This document shows, in pieces, positions 53,004 through 60,989 of a stretch of DNA of 64,000 nt. A program made the translations under genes and the position numbers. Under the pieces are notes generated by a model, which saw nothing but the letters and a program-made list of their open reading frames with translations, did not search any database and was not told where the DNA came from. Position 1 is the first letter of the stretch; the number at the start of each line of letters is the position of its first letter. The stretch is from Halobacillus aidingensis. Its GTDB lineage: Bacteria > Bacillota > Bacilli > Bacillales > Halobacillaceae. Location of the stretch: the NCBI RefSeq assembly GCF_900104185.1, contig NZ_FNIZ01000013.1, positions 1-64,000 of the forward strand, written 5' to 3'.

Positions 53004-54167
53004 ATGGAAAGTACAGAAAATGAGTTTATGAATCATGATAGAAACTTAAGTCATGACCGCGTTTATTATGGCGACACAAGTGAAGTGAATTCGGTCGGGT
53101 ACGCGGATTATAATGAGTATTCTCAGAATAAAGAGAAAAAGCAGAGCATGAAAGGGTTCGATGAGAAATATTCGGATTTTGTAGACTATATCATGAATAT
53201 CACTCATAACATCTGGGAGGAAAAAGGCATTGGCGTGATTTATGACACGTATCACAATAATGTCGTTATGCATACGGGTACCATTAATATCCATGGAATC
53301 AATGAAGTCGTATCCGGAACTTTACAAACCTTGCATGCTTTCCCTGACAGAAGATTGCTGGGAGAAAACGTTGTTTGGTCGGGGAATGACCAAGAAGGTT
53401 TTTACTCTTCCCATCGTATTGCATCAAAAGCTACGAATCTTGGAGATTCATCCTTCGGGCCTTCGACAGGGAAAAAAGCATTCTTCCGAACGATCGTGGA
53501 TTGCTTCGTACATTCCAACCGAATCATTGAAGAATGGTTGATCAGGGATAATCTCTATATTGTTCAGCAGCTAGATCTTGATCCTGTTGAAGTCGCAAAA
53601 CAATTGGCGAAAAAAACGAAGAACAAAAAGGTTTCATTGCAAACAAGGTTTGGGGCAAATGAAACAATGGAAGGCCAGTACATGCCGACCGCCTATATAC
53701 CTAAATATGATGAGTTTGAAATCGGAGATTTTATTCTAGAACTCTATAACCACATATGGGAGCGGAGGCTGTTCAACAAGGTCAAAGATTTTTATATGGA
53801 TCATTCGACCGTCCACTATATCTGTGACAAGGACTTGATTGGTACCCAACAAATACAAGGGATGCTTGTGAGTTTATTTGCATCATTTCCAAATGCCAAG
53901 TTCATTGTGGAAAGAGTGACTTGTAACGAACTCTCTGATGAAAAATGGGATGTGGCGGTCAGATGGAGGATGATGGGACTTCATGAGGGTATTGGATATT
54001 TTGGAGAGCCTAGTGGAAACCATGTGGAAATCCCAGGCATTAGTCATCTGAAAGTATATAACCAGAAGGTGGTGGAAGAATGGATTACCTTTGACGGCTT
54101 AGATGTACTACGGCAGGTGCACATGGATTCAGAGGATGATCATTTCCATTCAGAAGAAAGTGAGTAA
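53004..54167 (+). CDS. tandem SnoaL-like (NTF2-fold) protein 2
   Basis: 387-aa protein. About 50 polar N-terminal residues precede two SnoaL-like domains (about 52-200 and 230-380). Both show IW followed by a Y/H-rich strand (YDTYHNNVVMHTG; YMDHSTVHYICDKDLIGTQQIQG) and a FP(D/N) turn after the third helix. It is a distant relative of the gene at 48442. GGAAGGAG upstream fixes the ATG at 53004; the frame extension from 52971 is inside operator C. Its enzymatic role is unknown; it may be a lyase, isomerase or cyclase of the pathway. Confidence 0.82.
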   Translation: MESTENEFMNHDRNLSHDRVYYGDTSEVNSVGYADYNEYSQNKEKKQSMKGFDEKYSDFVDYIMNITHNIWEEKGIGVIYDTYHNNVVMHTGTINIHGINEVVSGTLQTLHAFPDRRLLGENVVWSGNDQEGFYSSHRIASKATNLGDSSFGPSTGKKAFFRTIVDCFVHSNRIIEEWLIRDNLYIVQQLDLDPVEVAKQLAKKTKNKKVSLQTRFGANETMEGQYMPTAYIPKYDEFEIGDFILELYNHIWERRLFNKVKDFYMDHSTVHYICDKDLIGTQQIQGMLVSLFASFPNAKFIVERVTCNELSDEKWDVAVRWRMMGLHEGIGYFGEPSGNHVEIPGISHLKVYNQKVVEEWITFDGLDVLRQVHMDSEDDHFHSEESE

Positions 54168-54181
54168 ACATGTATTGTTTT

Positions 54182-54197
54182 TTGAATGCGGATTCAA
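54182..54197. promoter_or_regulatory. LacI-type operator D
   Basis: TTGAATGCGGATTCAA placed between a TTGTTT (-35-like, 54175-54180) and AATAAT (-10-like, 54197-54202). This is an arrangement in which bound repressor would block RNA polymerase. Confidence 0.8.
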
Positions 54198-54215
54198 ATA
54201 ATAGGAGGGGATGAA

Positions 54216-55415
54216 ATGTCAATGCAAACGATCCAGCCACAAGTGAAAACGGAAGACTTTCAGGATTTTTTCATGCCGGGGTATGTACGGTTCGGAGTGA
54301 ATGCCAACCTCACTCTTGCAGAAGAAGTGACGAAACTAGATGCCCGTAAAATCACCCTTATCAGCGATAAAGGTTTGGAAAAAGTAGGAGTTGTACAGAA
54401 AGTTTTGGATCTACTCGCACCTCTAGACAAAGATATCACTACATTCACGGATATATCAGGGGAGCCAAGTTTTGATCTGCTTGCTCATTCGATTGATAGG
54501 GTGAGAAGGCATGAGAGTGACATGATTATCGGAATCGGAGGGGGAAGTGCTCTGGACGTAGCTAAAGCAACGGCAGCACTGGCGCATGAGGAGGACCTTT
54601 CTTTGTGCTTCAGCGGGCAAAAATCCATAGAGACACGAAACGTTAAATGCATTCTATTACCGACGACTTCAGGCACAGGTTCAGAGGTCACGATGAACGC
54701 CATCTTCGGTGATGAAGAACAAGAAGTTAAACGAGGATTAGTGAGTCAAAGTTTGTTGCCTGACGTAGCCATTGTGGATCCTGTCCTCACTTTATCTTGC
54801 CCTCCAAAAGTGACAGCCGCTTCAGGTGTGGATGCTTTCACCCATGCTCTAGAATCGTATGTCGCTGAGCGGGCGACTCCAATGACAAAAATGTATGCAG
54901 AAAAAGCGATGAAATTATTCGCTGCCAATATTCCGAAAGCCGTCCATAACGGAAAAGATTTAGAAGCACGAAAACAGATGAGCTGGGTTAGTCTACTTGC
55001 TGGTGTTTCCTTAGCTAATGCAGGAGTCGGTGCGGTCCATGCACTGGCCTACCCACTAGGTGGGAAGTACCATGTAGAACACGGGGTGGCGAATGCGCTA
55101 CTCATGCCGTTTGTATTCGAAGTGATCGGGCAGTCCTGCATGGAAGAAATGGTAGAAGTGGCTTCATTTTTGCATCTGGGTGATTTTACAAACCATCCCC
55201 ATCAAGCAAAAGGAGCGGTTGTCCATTACCTTTATGAGTTGTTAGAAACATTAAGCCTCCCTACCTCCCTATCAGAGCTTGGGATTCAAGAAGAAGATCT
55301 TCCGTTACTTGCAAAACAAGCATCAAAAGTTGATCGCCTTCTTTCAAACACGCCTTATGAACTAACAGAAAATCAAATATTAAAAATTTATGAAAATGCC
55401 TATCGTGGCCAATAA
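54216..55415 (+). CDS. iron-containing alcohol dehydrogenase
   Basis: 399-aa group III (Fe-dependent) ADH. NAD binding is by GGGSALDVAKATA; PTTSGTGSEVT and the metal segment HALESYVAERATP, with HALAYPLGG and HGVANALLMPFV, complete the site. It would interconvert an alcohol or hydroxy acid and its aldehyde or keto form. AGGAGGGG before the ATG at 54216 sets the start. It begins the third operator-controlled unit and overlaps the ALDH upstream frame, showing coupling. Confidence 0.93.
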   Translation: MSMQTIQPQVKTEDFQDFFMPGYVRFGVNANLTLAEEVTKLDARKITLISDKGLEKVGVVQKVLDLLAPLDKDITTFTDISGEPSFDLLAHSIDRVRRHESDMIIGIGGGSALDVAKATAALAHEEDLSLCFSGQKSIETRNVKCILLPTTSGTGSEVTMNAIFGDEEQEVKRGLVSQSLLPDVAIVDPVLTLSCPPKVTAASGVDAFTHALESYVAERATPMTKMYAEKAMKLFAANIPKAVHNGKDLEARKQMSWVSLLAGVSLANAGVGAVHALAYPLGGKYHVEHGVANALLMPFVFEVIGQSCMEEMVEVASFLHLGDFTNHPHQAKGAVVHYLYELLETLSLPTSLSELGIQEEDLPLLAKQASKVDRLLSNTPYELTENQILKIYENAYRGQ

Positions 55416-55428
55416 AGGAGTAGATGAT

Positions 55429-56862
55429 TTGCAGAATACTACCATAAAAAAGTCATTGTTTCTCAATGGCAGTTGGCAGGAAGCAAACGAATATTATGAA
55501 TTGACATCTCCATACAGTGAAGAATTGCTAGGATATATCCCATTGGCCTCTGAAAACGAGGTAAAACAAGCGATTATGGCAGCAGATGATGCTGCGAGTC
55601 AAATCAAGAAGTTGACCGCGTTAGAAAGGGCGAACATTCTCGAGAAAGTGTCTTCTCTTTTTGAAAAGCATGCAGAGGAAGCCGCTTTTATACTGGCTAA
55701 GGAATGTGCCAAGCCGTTGAAAGCTGCAAGGGGCGAAGTGGGCCGAACCATTGAAACTTACAAATTTGCTGCAGAAGAAGCAAAGCGTATTCATGGGGAA
55801 ACAATTCCTATGGATGCAGCCAAAAGTGGGCGTGGACGGTTTGGTTATACCGTTCGTGAACCTGTTGGTGTGGTTGCAGCCATCACACCGTTCAACTTTC
55901 CTTTCAATCTTGTTGCTCATAAACTTGGACCAGCTATTGCCGCGGGCAATCCAGTAGTTTTGAAACCAGCAAAACAAACCCCTTTAAGTGCTTTGTTTAC
56001 AGCGGACCTTTTTCAACAAGCTGGTTTGCCGGATGGTGCATTGAATGTTGTTACTGGAAAAGGCAGTGAGATTGGGGATTTGCTAGTGAAGCATGACAAA
56101 GTGAAATACATCACTTTCACTGGCAGTTATGAAGTAGGTCTTAGTATTAGGGAGAAAGCTAAGCTGAAAAAAGTGACGTTGGAGCTCGGGTCCAATTCAG
56201 CTGTAATCATTGATAGTACAGAAGATCTAGTGGGAGCTGCTAAGCGTTGTGTGGAAGGTGCTTTTGCCTATTCTGGTCAAGTATGTATTTCTGTTCAACG
56301 TATTTACGTACAAGAAGCGCTTTATGAAGATTTCATCGAAAGTTTTGTTAACGAAACAAAACAACTGGTATTGGGAGATCCCCTTTCAGAGGAAACAGAC
56401 CTTTCTTCTCTGATACATCCCAATGAAACGGTACGGGTAGAAGAATGGCTGGAAGAAGCTGTTCAATCGGGAGCTTCCATCGTTGAAGGAGGGAAACGAT
56501 CGGGGAATATGTTCATGCCGACCGTCCTCACTGGGACGGACCAGTATTCCCTAGTCAATTGTAAAGAAGCTTTTGCCCCTATTGTAACGATTACAAAATA
56601 TAAAAAGTTGAATGAAGCGATCTCCTTAGTGAACGATTCAGAATATGGTCTTCAAGCGGGCATCTACACAGAATTTGTTAATAAAGCGTTTGAGGTGGCT
56701 GAAGAGTTCGAGGTTGGCGGCGTGATGGTCAATGATGTTCCGACATTCCGGGTAGACCAAATGCCGTATGGAGGAGTGAAAAACAGCGGCACCGGAAGGG
56801 AAGGGATCAAGTATTCTATCGAAGAGATGACAGAAATGAAGCTCATCACATTTAAATTATAA
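55429..56862 (+). CDS. NAD(P)-dependent aldehyde dehydrogenase
   Basis: 477-aa ALDH. GNPVVLKPAKQTPLSA binds the cofactor, ELGSNSAVIID carries the general-base Glu and YSGQVCISVQR the catalytic Cys, and the C-terminal MPYGGVKNSGTGREG is typical of lactaldehyde/succinate-semialdehyde-type enzymes. I choose TTG at 55429 because AAAGGAG precedes it at eight bases; the ATG at 55390 lies within adh. It should oxidise the aldehyde formed by the ADH or by the aldolase. Confidence 0.92.
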   Translation: MQNTTIKKSLFLNGSWQEANEYYELTSPYSEELLGYIPLASENEVKQAIMAADDAASQIKKLTALERANILEKVSSLFEKHAEEAAFILAKECAKPLKAARGEVGRTIETYKFAAEEAKRIHGETIPMDAAKSGRGRFGYTVREPVGVVAAITPFNFPFNLVAHKLGPAIAAGNPVVLKPAKQTPLSALFTADLFQQAGLPDGALNVVTGKGSEIGDLLVKHDKVKYITFTGSYEVGLSIREKAKLKKVTLELGSNSAVIIDSTEDLVGAAKRCVEGAFAYSGQVCISVQRIYVQEALYEDFIESFVNETKQLVLGDPLSEETDLSSLIHPNETVRVEEWLEEAVQSGASIVEGGKRSGNMFMPTVLTGTDQYSLVNCKEAFAPIVTITKYKKLNEAISLVNDSEYGLQAGIYTEFVNKAFEVAEEFEVGGVMVNDVPTFRVDQMPYGGVKNSGTGREGIKYSIEEMTEMKLITFKL

Positions 56863-56952
56863 AATAAGTAGTTCCTCTCTACAGTTAGGGAGGGGAGTAG
56901 CCTCAGTCAAAATAACGATCAATGAATAATAGAATTAGAAAGGAAGGATTGT

Positions 56953-57576
56953 ATGGAAAATCAACAGCCAAGAGTTAAAAAATCCGTAACTAATGAGGAA
57001 ATGGAGAAAAACTGGATTGTTCGTTTTGATGAGTTGAAATCAAAATCGATTCCTTTAATGTTTATAGACAGCATCATCCCCGGACACCAACGATTGAATT
57101 ATGCCTTAATCGGTGATACGGCCAGTGAAAACGACAAATATTCTCCGGAAATTACAGAACCCCATGGTTTTCAAATTGGAATGGTGAAGGCACCGCCTGG
57201 AAATGGCCCAGCCTTTCATAGCCACGATTATATTGAAGCCTTTGTTCCATTGACTGGAAAGTGGCGTTTTTATTGGGGAGATAGTCCAGAAGAAATAGAA
57301 GGGGAAACGATTATTGATCAGTGGGATATGATTTCTTTACCTCCAGGGTTATGGAGAGGATTTGAAAATATCAGCGAGGAAGATGCTTGGTGCTTTGCTG
57401 TCTTAGAACAACATAAAGTGTATGACGGGAAAGATCCATACTGGGCACCTGAAATCATTAAGCAAGCCTCGGAATTTGGATTCCATGCCGATGAAAAAGG
57501 AAAAATGATCAAACCTGATAACTTTGAAGAATTAGAGAAACAAATAGCTGAAAAACTTCGGGCTGGAGAAAGGTAA
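56953..57576 (+). CDS. cupin-domain protein
   Basis: 207-aa protein with one cupin barrel (about 70-160). Motif 1 is recognisable as PAFHSHDYIEAFVPLTGKW with two His and a Glu. Motif 2, normally PxGxxH, reads PPGLWRGFEN, with Arg where the metal-binding His should be. It may thus be a three-ligand or binding-only cupin. AAGGAAGG precedes the ATG. The stop overlaps the next start by one base. Confidence 0.83.
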   Translation: MENQQPRVKKSVTNEEMEKNWIVRFDELKSKSIPLMFIDSIIPGHQRLNYALIGDTASENDKYSPEITEPHGFQIGMVKAPPGNGPAFHSHDYIEAFVPLTGKWRFYWGDSPEEIEGETIIDQWDMISLPPGLWRGFENISEEDAWCFAVLEQHKVYDGKDPYWAPEIIKQASEFGFHADEKGKMIKPDNFEELEKQIAEKLRAGER

Positions 57577-58304
57577 TGGTTCACAAAACCCCACTACTCC
57601 TTCTTCCAGGCACCTTATGTGATGAACGTCTATGGAAGCATCAACTAGCAAGCCTTGACAACATTGCCGATATGACTGTCATTGACCTTACGGTAGCTAC
57701 GTCTATAGAGGAGCTGGCTCAATCTGTATTGGATGAAGCTCCAGACACTTTTGCGCTTGCGGGATTATCCTTAGGGGGCATCGTAGCGATGGAAGTTGTC
57801 CGGCAAGCACCAGAGCGTGTCAGCAAAATTGCTCTTCTTAATTCGAATCCATATGCCCCCCGAGCTGAGCAATTGGAAACATGGGATCATCTCGAGCACT
57901 TGGTGGAACAAGGGCGGTTTATGGAAGTCCTCAAAGAGAAATTATTGCCTAATTTGATTCATTCCAATAGACAACAGGATGAGAGGTTAGTCTCGACCAT
58001 AGTAAGCATGGCAGAAAACATTGGACCTGATGCCTATATACGTCAGCTTAAAGCTGTTTCTACAAGATCAGATGCGAGAGATAATTTAGAGCATTTCCAG
58101 TGCGATACTCTTTTATTGACAGGGATGCAAGATAACGTGTGTCCCCCGGCTTTTCATGAAGAAATGGAAGAATTAATACAAAACTCTACCTTGAAAGTCA
58201 TTGATCAATGCGGCCATTTGAGCAGTTTAGAACGGCCGGAGGCAGTTAGCGAAGCTCTTCGTGCCTGGTTATTAGAAACACCCGAAGGGAGGAATGACTT
58301 TTGA
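57576..58304 (+). CDS. alpha/beta hydrolase
   Basis: 242-aa hydrolase with the complete triad: Ser in GLSLGG (about residue 67), Asp in TGMQDNVCPP and His in DQCGHLSSLE. LLLLPGTLCDERLW forms the oxyanion-hole strand. It probably cleaves an ester, lactone, or C-C bond of a pathway intermediate. Start and stop overlap both neighbours, so it is coupled to the cupin and aldolase genes. Confidence 0.9.
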   Translation: MVHKTPLLLLPGTLCDERLWKHQLASLDNIADMTVIDLTVATSIEELAQSVLDEAPDTFALAGLSLGGIVAMEVVRQAPERVSKIALLNSNPYAPRAEQLETWDHLEHLVEQGRFMEVLKEKLLPNLIHSNRQQDERLVSTIVSMAENIGPDAYIRQLKAVSTRSDARDNLEHFQCDTLLLTGMQDNVCPPAFHEEMEELIQNSTLKVIDQCGHLSSLERPEAVSEALRAWLLETPEGRNDF

Positions 58305-59059
58305 AGAATCCGCTGAAAGAAAAATTGGAAAATGGTAAAAGTGTATTGGGTAGCTTTTTAGGTATCTATTCTCCCCCTCTAGTTGAGATGATCGGGTATG
58401 CTGGTTATGATTTTGTTGTTATTGATGATGAACACGGTGCCTTTAGCACAACTGAGTTAGAAAATATGATTCGTACCGCTGATTCCGTTGACCTTGTGCC
58501 AATTGTTCGTGTTTCCTATGATCAATCGAGTATACAGAAGGCATTAGACCGCGGTGCATTAGGTATCCAAGTACCGATGATCAATACGAAAGAAGAGGCA
58601 GAAGAAACAGTACAAAAAGCAAAATACCCTCCTAGAGGCCTGAGGGGAGCAGCATATTCACATCGCGCCGCTCACTATGGAAAAGAAAAAGGAAAAAAGT
58701 TTTTAGATGAATCAAATGAAGAAATTTTAGTCATTCCTCACATCGAAACTCTGGAAGCGGCAGAAAATTTTCACGAAATTATCAATGTTGAAGGGATAGA
58801 CTTCCCTTTTATTGGAACCACTGATTTATCAGTCAATATGGGGTATAAAGAGGAAGGACCAAATCATCCGGAAGTTAGGAAAGTTGTAGAAAGAATTTAC
58901 ATGGAAGCCAAAGAGCGAAGTATTAAAGTAGGTACGGTTGCTAATGATGCGACTGGAGCTAACAAAGCTTACGATAAAGGTGCTTCTTATGTGGGAATTG
59001 TCGCCATAACGGTTATTGCAAATGCTTTAGGGGACGTTTTACAATCAACTAACAAATAG
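58301..59059 (+). CDS. HpcH/HpaI-type class II aldolase
   Basis: 252-aa metal-dependent aldolase of the HpcH/HpaI family, which splits 4-hydroxy-2-oxo acids into pyruvate (or a related 2-oxo acid) and an aldehyde. Y(D)FVVIDDEHGAF, PMINTKEEAEE, PPRGLRG, HIETLEAAENF (metal Glu) and GTTDLSVNMG (metal Asp) are all in place. The start is TTG with GGGAGGA and overlaps the hydrolase stop. As the last gene, it probably carries out the final carbon-carbon cleavage, with ALDH consuming the aldehyde. Confidence 0.92.
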   Translation: MKNPLKEKLENGKSVLGSFLGIYSPPLVEMIGYAGYDFVVIDDEHGAFSTTELENMIRTADSVDLVPIVRVSYDQSSIQKALDRGALGIQVPMINTKEEAEETVQKAKYPPRGLRGAAYSHRAAHYGKEKGKKFLDESNEEILVIPHIETLEAAENFHEIINVEGIDFPFIGTTDLSVNMGYKEEGPNHPEVRKVVERIYMEAKERSIKVGTVANDATGANKAYDKGASYVGIVAITVIANALGDVLQSTNK

Positions 59060-59430
59060 ATCAATTTTCACATCTCTTTTTCTTTTATTTTTTATAATAG
59101 AAACCTCTCGATAGTTTATTATACTATTGAGAGGTTTATTAGTGTTTTATTAAATTGCAATTAGGTTTTCTGTCTATAGATTCACCTTATACTAGAATAT
59201 TTCAAAATTCATTTTTTAAGCGTTGTTTTGTATTCTTCAAAAATGAATTGGTGTCGTCAATGAGTTTGTGCAATTACTATTACAACAACATAAGAGTTAG
59301 CTACAACAAACAAGAAGCCGACCTACTCCTGAGTCCAGTGTTTTATTACTAGTGGAATACTTTCATGTTATTATTGTACCCAATAGGCATCGTTGCCTGT
59401 AAAACCCAAGCTATTAGAGAGTTGGCTATT
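59060..59430. other. intergenic region after the catabolic cluster
   Basis: A terminator at 59099-59138 and AT-rich sequence. A 65-codon frame at 59155-59352 lacks a ribosome site and looks random. Confidence 0.5.
59099..59142 (+). terminator. terminator of the catabolic cluster
   Basis: AAACCTCTCGATAGT / ACTATTGAGAGGTTT with a short AT loop, then TTATTAG. Confidence 0.85.
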
Positions 59431-60771
59431 ATGAAAATCAGATTAGGTTTAATAGGAGCAGAAGATAACCTGGGATTAATACAATCCATTGTAGACGAAT
59501 ACCCTGAGTTCAGTTGCCTGTCGTTCGTACATTCCGGGGAGGAAGAACTTGTGGAACATTTGGAATCGCACTCGCAAGATGTAGATGTATGGTTGTTCTC
59601 AGGATTTCTTCCCTACTCGACTGCAATAAAGTGGGGGAAGATCAGTCAACCGATGTATCATACGCCTTATACAGGTTCAAGTTTATATAAAACCCTCTAT
59701 CATGTATTAAATAGCGAAGATATCAAGGCTGATGAACTTAGTTTTGATGCAGTTGATTCCTCTGAATTACATCCAATATTCGACGAGCTGGGGATGAAAT
59801 ATGACCCTTCCTATTTAGAGGAGTTTATTGATGAATCCGAAATCGATAATAGTCGAACCTATTTGGAGCATTACAAAAAGTCCGTGAGCAAATTCGTCCA
59901 GCATCATTATGATCTTTGGACTGATAATCACACTAAGGGGGCGGTAACCTGTGTGTGGGCTGTTTATACTGAGTTGAAACGCCTTGGAGTACCGGTTTTC
60001 AGGGTGACTCCTGCAAACTCGGCCATCAAATCTATTCTGGACATCATATTGAGAACTCATGAAATGATCCGTTTTAAAAATACCCAGATTGCCGTTCAAA
60101 TGTTTGAAATTGACCCGTTTTCCGGCCTATCTACAGGAGTGTTCTCATCGGATGAAATCACTAATATCGAATTGAGAAATTCGCAGAAATTATTGAAATA
60201 TGCGAAGAAAGTTCAGGGGTCGCTGAAAACTTCCGGTCCGGGGAGATATGTCATTTTTACGACTCGGGGGGAGCTTGATGCAATCACTGAAAATTTCACT
60301 GTTGTTCCGGAAATAGAAGAAATACTTCGAATCGGTAAACATGCCGTAACCTGTGGTATAGGGATAGGGTATTCAGCTTATGATGCGGAAATCAATGCGG
60401 GTAGAGCTCTGTTGAACGCTAAGGAGTATGGAGAAGGGACATGGATGGTCCTTTATGAGGATAAAACGATAAACGGGCCACTGGGGAGTGCGGAAAAGAT
60501 CTCTTACTCTTATGCCTCCGCCGAACTCCAGGGAATAAGCGAGAAAACTTCCCTTAGCGTTTCAACGTTGAGCAAAATTAAATCCATTTTGAATAAATGG
60601 GGTAGACCTGAGATGACGGCACATGAATTAGCGCAGCAGATGCAAATCATGCCAAGAAGTGCACGAAGAATTATAGTGGCACTTGAAACCGGTGGGTATG
60701 CGGAGGTCGTTGGGGAAGAAAACCCATTTCCACGAGGGCGCCCAAGAAAAATATATCGCTTTTTTCTTTGA
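59431..60771 (+). CDS. predicted transcriptional regulator with C-terminal winged helix
   Basis: 446-aa protein, apparently cytoplasmic. The N-terminal ~100 residues resemble a Rossmann-like sensory domain (IRLGLIGAEDNLGLIQ, DVDVWLFSGFLPYS). Residues ~225-350 look like a nucleotidyl-cyclase/GGDEF-like fold (VTCGIGIGYSAYDAEINAGRA). The last 65 residues are a winged helix (MTAHELAQQMQIMPRSARRIIVALE, then a basic RGRPRK). No known family name comes to mind. It stands before an amidohydrolase and a carrier gene and may control them. The start is chosen at the third possible Met, in front of the conserved-looking strand; the ribosome site is weak. Confidence 0.68.
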   Translation: MKIRLGLIGAEDNLGLIQSIVDEYPEFSCLSFVHSGEEELVEHLESHSQDVDVWLFSGFLPYSTAIKWGKISQPMYHTPYTGSSLYKTLYHVLNSEDIKADELSFDAVDSSELHPIFDELGMKYDPSYLEEFIDESEIDNSRTYLEHYKKSVSKFVQHHYDLWTDNHTKGAVTCVWAVYTELKRLGVPVFRVTPANSAIKSILDIILRTHEMIRFKNTQIAVQMFEIDPFSGLSTGVFSSDEITNIELRNSQKLLKYAKKVQGSLKTSGPGRYVIFTTRGELDAITENFTVVPEIEEILRIGKHAVTCGIGIGYSAYDAEINAGRALLNAKEYGEGTWMVLYEDKTINGPLGSAEKISYSYASAELQGISEKTSLSVSTLSKIKSILNKWGRPEMTAHELAQQMQIMPRSARRIIVALETGGYAEVVGEENPFPRGRPRKIYRFFL

Positions 60772-60801
60772 CAGAAACAATTGTTTCTGTCTTTTTTTAA
60801 T
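60771..60801 (+). terminator. terminator after the regulator gene
   Basis: GACAGAAACAATTGTTTCTGTC followed by TTTTTTT; the stem has almost no loop beyond AATT. Confidence 0.8.
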
Positions 60802-60989
60802 TTTTAGAATATTTACCATTGACACAAAAAGACAATCGACATAACATTAAGGACATAGCCATAAATGAACCGTATTTAAGAAGAAAACTATCTAGAAAGC
60901 GGATTCTGCAAGTTATCGTTTTGACACAGCAATAAGCCTAAATCACATGATGAGGGTTATAAAGTATGAATGAATGGGAGGAGAAGCAG

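Noticed and set aside
53046-53294. 82-codon minus-strand frame opposite SnoaL protein 2
   Set aside because: Antisense shadow, no start signals.
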